DNA of 8,251 bases, from contig CALBNX010000044.1 of assembly GCA_937896885.1 (NCBI GenBank), positions 1-8,251 on the forward strand. The letters are read 5' to 3'. This document shows, one piece after another, positions 1 to 6,733 of this stretch. The notes below the pieces were generated by a model that saw only the letters and a program-made list of their open reading frames with translations, searched no databases and had not been told where the DNA came from. The stretch's first letter is position 1. Each line of letters starts with the position of its first letter. Position numbers and translations under genes: made by a program. This stretch comes from an uncultured Clostridia bacterium. GTDB lineage: Bacteria > Bacillota > Clostridia > Oscillospirales > Acutalibacteraceae.

Positions 1-23
1 GTATTTTTGGGAGTGTATTCGGC

Positions 24-55
24 AAAAAAATTAAAGGGCGATTCGTGAATCGCCC
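24..55 (-). terminator. Intrinsic terminator after mnmA, built from a perfect palindrome
   Basis: Read on the minus strand, GGGCGATT-CACG-AATCGCCC forms a perfect eight-base-pair stem with a four-base loop. It is followed directly by TTTAATTTTTTT, a classical Rho-independent terminator 21 bases past the mnmA stop. It ends the nifS-nifU-nadA-mnmA unit. The adjoining TGTAGG on the mnmA side makes it look like one of the TGTAGGGGCG-hairpin dispersed elements of gut Clostridia (recalled, not checked). Confidence 0.85.
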
Positions 56-75
56 CTACATTTTGCATTTTGCAC

Positions 76-1098
76 TTATATAATTTCGCCACCGCCCAAT
101 ACTTCGTCATTGTTAAATATAACTAATGACTGCCCTTTTGTGATTGCTCGTTGTGGCTCGTCGAATTTGACGTGTAAAAGTCCATTTTCGTCTTGCCATG
201 CAGTTGCGGGTTGTTCCTTATGTCTGTAACGGACACGGGCAAGAACTCTTATTGGCTCTGTTATTGTTTTTCCGCTGATTATATTTACATTTTTTGCAGT
301 TACTTCGCTTGTAAACAAATCTTCATTATCACCCAAAATCACATTATTTGTTTCAGGGTCAATGTTAAGTACATATAGTGGGTTTTTATATGCAATTCCA
401 AGTCCTTTTCGTTGACCGATTGTGTAGTTGACAATACCCTTATGCTCACCAAATGAAAAACCATCTTTATGCATAAACTGACCTTTGGGATAAGTTTTGT
501 TGTTATAGTTCTTGATAAAACTTACATAATCTCCATCGGGAACAAAGCAGATGTCTTGACTGTCTTTTTTACGAGCAGTTACAAGGTCGTTTTCTTCTGC
601 GATTTCACGAATTTGTGGTTTCGTATATTCACCTAATGGAAACTTAATATGCTTTAACTGGTCTTGTGTGAGCATATAGAGAAAATAGCTTTGGTCTTTA
701 CTCGCGTCAACTGCTTTTTTGAGTTTATACTCGCCATTTTCAAATACGATTCTTGCATAATGACCTGTTACAACAAAATCAGCATCTAACTCGTGCATTT
801 TATCAATCATAGCACCGAATTTAAGGGTACGATTACACTCAATACAAGGGTTTGGTGTTTTGCCTTGCTCATAAAATTCAATAAACTTGTCAATTACCTT
901 TGCTTTAAATTCTTCTTTAAGTGGAAAAATATAAAAAGGCATACCGAGTTTATCGGCAACTGCTTTTGCATCACTGCAATCCCCTTCGGAATACAGTTGC
1001 ATTGTAGCACCGACACAGGTATAGCCTTCATTTTTCATAAGTAAAGCAGCGACGGAGCTATCAACTCCGCCACTCATAGCAATAACTGCTTTTTTCAT
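76..1098 (-). CDS. mnmA: tRNA-specific 2-thiouridylase MnmA
   Basis: Cytoplasmic enzyme that adenylates and then thiolates C2 of uridine 34 in the Lys, Glu and Gln tRNAs, using persulfide sulfur from a cysteine desulfurase. The 340-residue product is of normal family length. It opens with the PP-loop ATP-pyrophosphatase motif SGGVDSS at residues 9-15. The two catalytic cysteines are visible as NPCIECN (Cys85) and DICF (Cys184), and the central IGQRKGLG and C-terminal RAITKGQ-type segments of the family are present. An in-frame ATG at 1161 would add 21 residues reading back into nadA. I chose the ATG at 1098 because the PP-loop sits at the usual distance and a GGGTGA-like ribosome site precedes it. 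It starts four bases after the nadA stop and is the last gene of the nifS-nifU-nadA-mnmA unit, so NifS is its likely sulfur donor. Identity is very sure; the start is likely. Confidence 0.96.
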   Translation of the reverse strand: MKKAVIAMSGGVDSSVAALLMKNEGYTCVGATMQLYSEGDCSDAKAVADKLGMPFYIFPLKEEFKAKVIDKFIEFYEQGKTPNPCIECNRTLKFGAMIDKMHELDADFVVTGHYARIVFENGEYKLKKAVDASKDQSYFLYMLTQDQLKHIKFPLGEYTKPQIREIAEENDLVTARKKDSQDICFVPDGDYVSFIKNYNNKTYPKGQFMHKDGFSFGEHKGIVNYTIGQRKGLGIAYKNPLYVLNIDPETNNVILGDNEDLFTSEVTAKNVNIISGKTITEPIRVLARVRYRHKEQPATAWQDENGLLHVKFDEPQRAITKGQSLVIFNNDEVLGGGEII

Positions 1099-1102
1099 AT
1101 TT

Positions 1103-2017
1103 TCACCCAAGTTCAAGCATTCTATCAATGCATCTTTTTGCTTCTCGGATTGTATAATCATCTAATATGATTTCTTCGCCACCCTTACCCTGAATTGTGT
1201 TGTAAAGGTCAACAAGCGTTGTAGCTTTCATATCAGGGCAAATAAGTTTTGATGACAATGCATAGAAATTTTTATCAGGACATTCATACTGCAAAGACTC
1301 TGCAATACTGATTTCTGTACCGATAATGAAACTCTTATGGTCACTTTCTTTTGCGAATTTCATAATACCTGTTGTTGAGCCAACATAATCAGCTTCTGCC
1401 ACAACCTCAGGCTTACATTCAGGGTGCACGAGTAAAAGTGAATCAGGATAAAGCTCTCTTGCTTTCTTAACATCTTCCCGAGTAATCTGACCGTGAACAG
1501 GACATCCACCATTTACAAACTTAAAGGTCTTTTCAGGCACTTGCTTTGCAACGAAATCACCGAGATTACAGTCAGGAATAAAGAGAATTTTGTCATTCTC
1601 GAGTTTCTTTACAATCTGTACTGCTGATGCAGATGTTACGCACACATCACAAACCGTCTTGAGTGCTGCTGTTGTGTTAATATAAGCAACAACAGTATAA
1701 TCGGGATACTCTTTTTTGATTTCTTCGATATATTCCTTGCTCATCTGCTCTGCCATAGGGCAACCTGCAACAGGGCTTGTGATATAAACTGTTTTTTCAG
1801 GCGAGAGAATTTTTACGGTTTCAGCCATAAAACGAACTCCGCACATAATTACAGTTTTCGCATCAGTTTTTGAAGCCTCTACGCTCAACTGAAAACTGTC
1901 ACCTGTGAAATCGGCAATTTCTATAATCTCACGAGCAACATAACTGTGAGCGAGAATGCAAATATCTTTTTCTTTTTTAAGTTGCAAGATTTTCTCTTGC
2001 ATTTCTTTTACTGTCAT
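1103..2017 (-). CDS. nadA: Quinolinate synthase NadA
   Basis: Condenses iminoaspartate (from NadB) with dihydroxyacetone phosphate to give quinolinate, the NAD precursor, using an oxygen-sensitive [4Fe-4S] cluster. The 304-residue product matches the short archaeal/Thermotoga-type NadA. Expected cluster ligands are Cys86 (AGCPMAEQ), Cys172 (NGGCPVHG) and Cys260 (LICPDMK). Other family signatures are LAHSYV near residue 22, CGVRFMAET at 59-67 and VHPECKPEV near 197. The frame extends to a GTG at 2035 (adding MEGFLK), but those codons lie in a repeat-like element. The ATG at 2017 has GGAGGG ten bases upstream, so I prefer it. It lies between nifU and mnmA, sensible for an Fe-S client of NifS/NifU. 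No nadB or nadC is in the window, so where iminoaspartate comes from cannot be seen here. Confidence 0.95.
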   Translation of the reverse strand: MTVKEMQEKILQLKKEKDICILAHSYVAREIIEIADFTGDSFQLSVEASKTDAKTVIMCGVRFMAETVKILSPEKTVYITSPVAGCPMAEQMSKEYIEEIKKEYPDYTVVAYINTTAALKTVCDVCVTSASAVQIVKKLENDKILFIPDCNLGDFVAKQVPEKTFKFVNGGCPVHGQITREDVKKARELYPDSLLLVHPECKPEVVAEADYVGSTTGIMKFAKESDHKSFIIGTEISIAESLQYECPDKNFYALSSKLICPDMKATTLVDLYNTIQGKGGEEIILDDYTIREAKRCIDRMLELG

Positions 2018-2023
2018 TTTTAG

Positions 2024-2070
2024 GAATCCCTCCACCGCTGACGCGGTCCCCCTCCCTTTAACAAGGGAGG
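2024..2070 (-). repeat. GC-rich double-hairpin intergenic element, probably a dispersed repeat
   Basis: This 47-base stretch fills most of the gap between nifU and nadA and is far richer in G+C than its surroundings. On the minus strand it has two hairpins: CCTCCCTT-GTTA-AAGGGAGG (2070-2051) and ACCGC-GTCA-GCGGT (2047-2034), followed by GGAGGGATTC. The arrangement (CCTCCCTTGTTAAAGGGAGG, small GC hairpin, GGAGGGATTC) resembles an element I recall as scattered through Ruminococcaceae and Lachnospiraceae genomes. One copy only is present here, so repetition is not shown by this window. There is no T tract, so it is not a standard terminator, though it may protect the nifSU part of the message. 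Confidence 0.65.
2028..2033 (-). promoter_or_regulatory. nadA ribosome-binding site contributed by the repeat-like element
   Basis: GGAGGG on the minus strand lies ten bases before ATG 2017 and is the only good Shine-Dalgarno sequence for nadA. It sits in the last part of the double-hairpin element, just outside the second stem. It supports ATG 2017 over GTG 2035, since 2035 lies upstream of this site. Confidence 0.7.
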
Positions 2071-2081
2071 CATATCATAGA

Positions 2082-2498
2082 TTAGTGATGATGGTCTTCG
2101 AATTCAAAGTCATCTTTATTATACTCAATACCATTTTTGTCATAGTAATCCTTAACTGCTGCTTTGATTGCCTGTTCTGCAAGAACTGAACAGTGAATTT
2201 TAACTGCAGGAAGTCCGTCAAGAGCTTCAACAACTGCTTTGTTTGTAAGCTTGAGAGCGTCTGACAATGGCTGTCCTTTAATCATATCTGTTGCAATTGA
2301 ACTTGTTGCAATAGCAGATGCACAACCATAAGTATTGAACTTAACGTCTGTGATAATATCATTCTCAATTTTGAGATACATTTTCATAATATCGCCACAT
2401 TTTGCATTGCCAACTTCTCCCACACCGTCAGCGTCGTCAAGTTTACCTACATTATGTGGATTTGTAAAATGTTCCATTACTTTTTCTGAATATTCCAT
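2082..2498 (-). CDS. nifU: Fe-S cluster assembly scaffold, NifU N-terminal/IscU type
   Basis: Scaffold on which [2Fe-2S] or [4Fe-4S] clusters form from NifS-derived sulfur before transfer to apoproteins. The 138-residue product is a single IscU-like domain with the three ligand cysteines Cys34 (AKCGD), Cys59 (YGCASA) and Cys103 (KIHCSVLAEQA), plus Asp36 and His102 beside them, as in the family. The ferredoxin-like and Nfu-like domains of full-length NifU are absent, so it is functionally IscU-like. Its ATG overlaps the nifS stop by one base (TAATG), implying translational coupling. The acidic tail ends in three histidines (FEFEDHHH), a natural feature that could bind metal, although this is inference. 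Expected partner: the NifS encoded directly upstream. Confidence 0.95.
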   Translation of the reverse strand: MEYSEKVMEHFTNPHNVGKLDDADGVGEVGNAKCGDIMKMYLKIENDIITDVKFNTYGCASAIATSSIATDMIKGQPLSDALKLTNKAVVEALDGLPAVKIHCSVLAEQAIKAAVKDYYDKNGIEYNKDDFEFEDHHH

Positions 2499-3679
2499 TA
2501 GTTAATACCTCTCTCTTTCTGTATCTTTTCCCAAAGTGGTGACATATCACGAAGACGGTCAATAATTGGGGGTAATTTTTCTAAAATATATTCCATTTCT
2601 TCAGGTGTGTTGTCTTCACATAAGCTGAGTCTTAATGACCCGTGTGCAACTTCGTGAGGAAGACCTATTGACAAAAGCACGTGACTTGGGTCAAGTGAAC
2701 CTGATGTACAAGCAGAGCCTGATGATGCGCTGATTCCCATTAAGTCAAGATAGAGAAGAAGGGATTCACCTTCAACACCTTCAAAGCAAGCGCTGACATT
2801 ACCGGGGAGTCTGTGCTCACGGTCACCGTTGATACGGCTACATTCAATTTTGAGAATACCTTCAATAAGTTGCTCACGCATTGCGATAAGTTTCTTTGTG
2901 TTTTCTTCCATATGGTCACAAGCATCTTTAAGTGCTGTTGCCATACCTACGATTGATGGCACATTCTCAGTACCAGCACGGCGGTTTCTCTCTTGTGCGC
3001 CACCTTCAATAAGGTTTGGAAGTCTTATACCCTTTTTGCAGTAAAGCCCGCCAACACCTTTTGGTCCGTGGAATTTATGTCCTGAGAATGACATCATATC
3101 AATATTATCAGCTTTTACATCAACAGGAATATGACCAACTGCTTGAACAGCGTCTGTGTGGAACAAAACGCCTTTTTCGCGACAAACAGCACCGATTTCA
3201 CGAATTGGCTGAACTGTGCCGATTTCGTTATTCGCATACATAATTGTTACGAGTGCAGTATCATCTTTGATTGCATTCTTAACATCTTCAACCTTTACAA
3301 GTCCGTTTTCGTAAACATCAAGTAAAGTGATTTCAAAGCCCTCTTTTTCGAGTGCGTTAAGAGTGTGCAACACTGCGTGATGTTCAAACTTTGAACTGAT
3401 AATATGTTTCTTACCCTTTTTAGACATAAGGTAAGCTGCACCTTTAATTGCCCAGTTGTCGCTTTCGCTACCGCCTGATGAAAAATAAACATCGTTAGGG
3501 TCTGCGTTAATACACTCTGCAATAGTGTTACGAGCATCGCGCACTGCGTGGAATGCATCTTGCCCTACGCTATGCAAGCTTGATGGGTTACCATAGATTT
3601 CTTGGAAGCATGGCATCATAGCACCAAGTGCTTTTTTTGATATTTTTGTTGTTGCAGCGTTATCTGCATAAACCTTCAT
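2498..3679 (-). CDS. nifS: Cysteine desulfurase NifS/IscS
   Basis: PLP enzyme that converts cysteine to alanine and holds the sulfur as a cysteine persulfide for NifU and MnmA. The 393-residue product is full length. It begins with the class V aminotransferase signature VYADNAATTK. The PLP lysine is Lys202 in SFSGHKFHGPKG, with HTDA at 174-177 and a ring-stacking His near 101 (FEHHAV). The active cysteine is Cys324 in SSGSACTSGS, a loop typical of group I (NifS/IscS) rather than SufS enzymes. An in-frame start at 3712 would add 11 residues, but the ATG at 3679 is preceded by AGGAGAG with an eight-base spacer. It is the first gene of its unit, behind a strong promoter with candidate Rrf2 operators, and overlaps nifU by one base. 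As the only desulfurase in the window, it probably serves both Fe-S assembly and tRNA thiolation. Confidence 0.96.
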   Translation of the reverse strand: MKVYADNAATTKISKKALGAMMPCFQEIYGNPSSLHSVGQDAFHAVRDARNTIAECINADPNDVYFSSGGSESDNWAIKGAAYLMSKKGKKHIISSKFEHHAVLHTLNALEKEGFEITLLDVYENGLVKVEDVKNAIKDDTALVTIMYANNEIGTVQPIREIGAVCREKGVLFHTDAVQAVGHIPVDVKADNIDMMSFSGHKFHGPKGVGGLYCKKGIRLPNLIEGGAQERNRRAGTENVPSIVGMATALKDACDHMEENTKKLIAMREQLIEGILKIECSRINGDREHRLPGNVSACFEGVEGESLLLYLDLMGISASSGSACTSGSLDPSHVLLSIGLPHEVAHGSLRLSLCEDNTPEEMEYILEKLPPIIDRLRDMSPLWEKIQKERGIN

Positions 3680-3710
3680 ATATACATCTCTCCTAAAGTG
3701 AGTTGATTGC

Positions 3711-3735
3711 AATTCATAGTAAATTACTGTGAATT
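3711..3735. promoter_or_regulatory. Second dyad at the nifS transcription start, possible operator
   Basis: On the plus strand AATTC-AT-AGTAA, a central A, then TTACT-GT-GAATT: an inverted repeat with 11 of 12 pairs matching, centred at 3723. It begins just after the predicted start of transcription and is 30 bases from the centre of the spacer dyad. Its half ATTCATAGTAAATT resembles ATTCCTACTAAATT at the regulator's promoter. AT-rich dyads occur by chance, so this is less sure than the spacer site. Confidence 0.4.
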
Positions 3736-3741
3736 CATATA

Positions 3742-3764
3742 TATCATACTACTGCAGTATGAAT
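3742..3764 (-). promoter_or_regulatory. Candidate Rrf2/IscR-type operator between -35 and -10 of nifS
   Basis: The dyad CATACT-GCAGT-AGTATG (3761-3745, minus strand) is centred at 3753, inside the promoter spacer. With flanking bases it reads ATTCATACTGCAGTAGTAT and shares 14 of 19 positions with the site in the regulator's own promoter. A dimer bound here would block RNA polymerase. That the Rrf2 protein binds it is inference. Confidence 0.6.
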
Positions 3765-3771
3765 TTGTCAA
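3743..3771 (-). promoter_or_regulatory. Sigma-A-type promoter of nifS-nifU-nadA-mnmA
   Basis: On the minus strand TTGACA (3771-3766), a 17-base spacer, then TATGAT (3748-3743): a perfect -35 and a -10 one base from consensus. Transcription would start near 3737, leaving a leader of about 55-60 bases before ATG 3679. Such a strong core promoter with a dyad in its spacer fits control by a repressor. Confidence 0.85.
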
Positions 3772-3794
3772 TTATAATATAGCCATAATTTGAC

Positions 3795-6152
3795 TTATTT
3801 TGCAAAGAATTTTTCGGCAATTCTGACCGACGCCATAGCATCTTTACCGTAAAAGTCTGCACCAATAGTTTTAGCGTAATCTTCAGTAAGCACTGCGCCG
3901 CCTACCATAACTGCTATATCGGGACATTTTTCTTTCAAAAGACTAATTGTTTTTTCCATTGATGGTACAGTAGTAGTCATAAGTGCTGAAAGACCGACTA
4001 ATTTAATATTCTCTTTGTCTGCTCTTTCAACGATGGCCTCAGGGGTTATATCTTTGCCCATATCAATTACTGAAAATCCGTAGTTTTCGAGCAATACTTT
4101 GACTATATTTTTGCCGATATCGTGAATATCACCCTCAACAGTTGCTATGAGTATTCTACCCTTTTCTTCTGTTTTTTCGCCACTGTTTACAATATATTCT
4201 TTGATAATTTCAAAGCTTGCACCTGCAGTTTCTGCACTCATTAAGAGTGATGGCAAGAAGATTGTATTTTCTTCAAAGCCTTTGCCGACTTCGTTTAATG
4301 CAGGGACTAAAATACCATCTATTATTTCGATTGGTGTTTTAGTTTGAAGTTCAAGTTTTGTTTGCTCTTTTGCTTGGGATTTAAGCCCTTTTACGACAGC
4401 AGTTTTAAGGTCAACATCTGTTGCTTTGATTTCTGCTTTTGTGTCGGTAACATTTGCGATATACTGTTCGAAATTCTCATCTAAACCATTTAAAGCGTTG
4501 AATGAATAATATGCATTCATCATTGCATCACTTTTTGGATTTATAATTCCTGCACTTAATCCCTTTTGCATTGCAAGAGTGAAGAATGTTGAGTTTAAAA
4601 GCTCACGATTTGGGAGTCCAAACGACACATTTGAAACGCCTAAAACTGTTTTAACGCCCAAATCATTGGTAAGTTTTTCGATACATTCTAATGTGATTTG
4701 TGCATTATCCTTATTTGTGCTGACAGTCATACAAAGAGGGTCAAACACAAGATTTTCTTTGGTTATTCCGTATTCTTTAGCTTTTTCAATAATGCGTTTT
4801 GCAATGTCAATTCTGCCATCAACTGTTTCTGGGATTCCGTTTTCATCAAGGGTTAAGCAGACAAGCACCCCACCGTATTTTTTAACAAATGGGAACACTT
4901 CATCCATAACTTTTGCTTTACCGTTAACGGAGTTTACCATTGCTTTGCCATTATAGATACGAAGTGCTTTTTCCATTGCGGCGGAGTCAGAAGTGTCAAT
5001 CTGCAACGGTGTGTTGAGAATGCTTTGAAGCCCCATTACTACATTTCCCATCATAGTTGGCTCGTCAATTTCGGGGAGTCCCACATTCACATCAAGAATA
5101 TCTGCACCTGCGTCTGCTTGTGCTACACCCTCACGATAGATATAATCCATATCATTATTGCGAAGTGCTTCTTTGAGCATTTTTTTGCCTGTTGGGTTGA
5201 TTCTTTCACCGATAATTATTGGTTTTTCATCAAAAATTACGGTTTTTGAATATGATGTGACAGCAGTAATATGCTTTTTGCTGATTTTCTCGATTTGCTC
5301 ATTTTTACAAAGGTCAATCATTGCTTTTATATGCTCGGGAGTTGTACCACAACAACCGCCCAAAGCACAGGCACCAGTTTTAAGGATTTGGAGTTGTTTT
5401 TGTGCGAATTCTTCGGGAGTTACATTGTAGGTTGTAACACCATTTATACTCACTGGGAGTCCTGCATTTGGTTGAACAAAAACCGGAGTACTTGAATATT
5501 TTTTCATTTCTTTTAAAAGTTCAAGCATCTGGTCAGGACCAAGTCCGCAATTCATACCGATTCCGTCAACGCCAAGTCCTTCAAGAGTAATAACTGCAGT
5601 TTTAATGTCTGCGCCTGTTAAAAGTATGCCATTTTCATCAAAAATCATTGACACAAGCACGGGCAAGTCTGTGTTTTCTTTTACAGCTAAAACTGCAGAT
5701 TTGATTTCGTATAAATCCCCCATTGTTTCAATAAGGATTAAATCTGCACCCGCATTTGCACCTGCAACAATTTGTTCTTTATAAAGGTCATAGGCAGTTT
5801 CAAACTCTAAATCGCCGTATGGCTTTAAGAGTTTGCCAAGCGGACCTATATCAAGAGCAACAAAAGCGTTTTTACCACTATCTTTTATGGTGTTTTTTGC
5901 AATTTCAACGGCTTTTGTGATAATCTCATTCACATTATTGAATTTAAGTGAATTTGCACCGAATGTGTTAGTTGAGATTATGTTAGAACCTGCATCTAAA
6001 TATGATTTATGCACTCTTGCCACAATTTCGGGAGAGTGAATATTAAGATTTTCGGGCAACTCACCCTTCCCCAGTCCGTTTTTTTGGAGCTCAGTACCCA
6101 TTGCACCGTCAAAAAATAATATTGAATTGTTGAATTGTTCTCTAAAATTCAT
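3795..6152 (-). CDS. metH: Cobalamin-dependent methionine synthase, three-domain form lacking the reactivation domain
   Basis: Transfers the methyl group of 5-methyltetrahydrofolate to homocysteine through methylcobalamin, giving methionine. Domains on the 785-residue product: homocysteine-binding barrel about 5-290, with zinc ligands Cys202 (GMNCGLGP) and Cys267/Cys268 (GGCCGTTPEH); pterin-binding barrel about 310-570 (IIIGERINPTGKK, DILDVNVGLPEID); four-helix cap about 590-655; cobalamin Rossmann domain to the end. The cobalamin-binding motif is DIHDIG with His677 as lower axial ligand, followed by GLSALMTTT and VMVGGAVLT. The C-terminal reactivation domain of E. coli MetH (about 1227 residues) is missing and is encoded by the gene immediately upstream. 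An ATG at 6161 overlaps that gene's stop as ATGA, but AAAGGA abuts it. The ATG at 6152 has a nine-base spacer and is preferred; if wrong, the protein gains three residues. Confidence 0.95.
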   Translation of the reverse strand: MNFREQFNNSILFFDGAMGTELQKNGLGKGELPENLNIHSPEIVARVHKSYLDAGSNIISTNTFGANSLKFNNVNEIITKAVEIAKNTIKDSGKNAFVALDIGPLGKLLKPYGDLEFETAYDLYKEQIVAGANAGADLILIETMGDLYEIKSAVLAVKENTDLPVLVSMIFDENGILLTGADIKTAVITLEGLGVDGIGMNCGLGPDQMLELLKEMKKYSSTPVFVQPNAGLPVSINGVTTYNVTPEEFAQKQLQILKTGACALGGCCGTTPEHIKAMIDLCKNEQIEKISKKHITAVTSYSKTVIFDEKPIIIGERINPTGKKMLKEALRNNDMDYIYREGVAQADAGADILDVNVGLPEIDEPTMMGNVVMGLQSILNTPLQIDTSDSAAMEKALRIYNGKAMVNSVNGKAKVMDEVFPFVKKYGGVLVCLTLDENGIPETVDGRIDIAKRIIEKAKEYGITKENLVFDPLCMTVSTNKDNAQITLECIEKLTNDLGVKTVLGVSNVSFGLPNRELLNSTFFTLAMQKGLSAGIINPKSDAMMNAYYSFNALNGLDENFEQYIANVTDTKAEIKATDVDLKTAVVKGLKSQAKEQTKLELQTKTPIEIIDGILVPALNEVGKGFEENTIFLPSLLMSAETAGASFEIIKEYIVNSGEKTEEKGRILIATVEGDIHDIGKNIVKVLLENYGFSVIDMGKDITPEAIVERADKENIKLVGLSALMTTTVPSMEKTISLLKEKCPDIAVMVGGAVLTEDYAKTIGADFYGKDAMASVRIAEKFFAK

Positions 6153-6157
6153 ATTTG

Positions 6158-6733
6158 TCATTCCTTTGTTACGCCTATGAATGCCGTAACCGTTTTTGTG
6201 GGAGTCATTAAAAAGCTTTCTGATAATGTTACTCCCATTTGTTTTGTCATTGGTAAAAGTTTGAAGAAATCCGCTTGAGATGAAATCTCAAGTCCGCCGT
6301 AACCGGGGCTGAAGCGGGGTCTATGCTCCCCTTTTATTGTGTTTTTTAGTTCTTCGCAAGCAATATCGCAAAGGTTTTCAACAAGTGACGCACCTACACA
6401 ATGAACAATGCTTGTCATTGCGGCATCAGTTATTGAATATTTGCGGACTAACGTATCCGCACCAACACCGATAGTTGCACCAAAAAGAATAATACTTGTT
6501 GAGTCTTTCAAGTGGCTTAAAAGTTTTGTGCTTTTGAACTCAATTCCGTCGATGATTATTCCGTCAGTTGTTCTTGTGAACTCATATTCTTTGTAGATAT
6601 ATTTAGGTGTGATTACCTTGCGAAGTTCGTTATATGCCACTTCACAGAGCTCACATATTTCTTCACTTGGCTTTGCACCGTGTTTATAGCCCATATATCT
6701 TGCAGTTTCGTGTAAATCGTATTTTAACAACAT
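6158..6733 (-). CDS. Stand-alone MetH reactivation-domain protein (vitamin B12-dependent methionine synthase activation domain)
   Basis: Probably binds S-adenosylmethionine and MetH to re-methylate cob(II)alamin after accidental oxidation. This is the job done by the C-terminal domain of long MetH and, in Thermotoga maritima, by the separate protein TM0269 beside a short MetH. The 191-residue product shows the family's SAM-binding region RPRFSPGYG at 138-146, an ATIG segment at 86-89 and the C-terminal MTPTKTVTAFIG at 176-187. Its ATG lies inside the end of the Rrf2 gene (10-base overlap, ATGTTGTTAA). Its TGA stop overlaps a possible ATG of metH, so all three should be translationally coupled. 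The residues needed are spread over the whole chain and it looks intact. No flavodoxin or other electron donor is in the window. Sure of family; role inferred from family and neighbour. Confidence 0.9.
   Translation of the reverse strand: MLLKYDLHETARYMGYKHGAKPSEEICELCEVAYNELRKVITPKYIYKEYEFTRTTDGIIIDGIEFKSTKLLSHLKDSTSIILFGATIGVGADTLVRKYSITDAAMTSIVHCVGASLVENLCDIACEELKNTIKGEHRPRFSPGYGGLEISSQADFFKLLPMTKQMGVTLSESFLMTPTKTVTAFIGVTKE
6162..6167 (-). promoter_or_regulatory. Ribosome-binding site that decides the metH start
   Basis: AAAGGA on the minus strand touches the ATG at 6161 with no spacer but stands nine bases from the ATG at 6152. The spacing favours 6152, beginning MNFREQF, as the main start of metH. 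Confidence 0.6.

Noticed and set aside
36..74. Palindrome plus short TGCAAAA direct repeat as a CRISPR remnant or insertion-sequence end
   Set aside because: Only one palindrome and two adjacent seven-base copies are present, with no spacers, transposase or target duplication; a terminator explains the palindrome.
1099..1161. Longer mnmA start giving 21 extra residues
   Set aside because: The extension is antisense-free coding sequence of nadA in another frame, and MnmA proteins normally begin a few residues before the PP-loop, as from the ATG at 1098.
2018..2035. GTG start for nadA adding MEGFLK
   Set aside because: These codons lie within the repeat-like element, precede the GGAGGG site and have no suitable ribosome site of their own; NadA homology begins after the ATG at 2017.
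3680..3794. A terminator between metH and nifS
   Set aside because: The dyads at 3745-3761 and 3711-3735 are AT-rich, lack a following T tract and coincide with the promoter and transcription start, so operators fit better. Read-through from metH into nifS remains possible.
4579..4956. Plus-strand open frame of 125 codons inside metH, and the other plus-strand frames
   Set aside because: They run opposite to well-identified genes, have low-complexity Ser/Phe/Ile-rich products typical of antisense shadows, and lack recognisable domains or ribosome sites.
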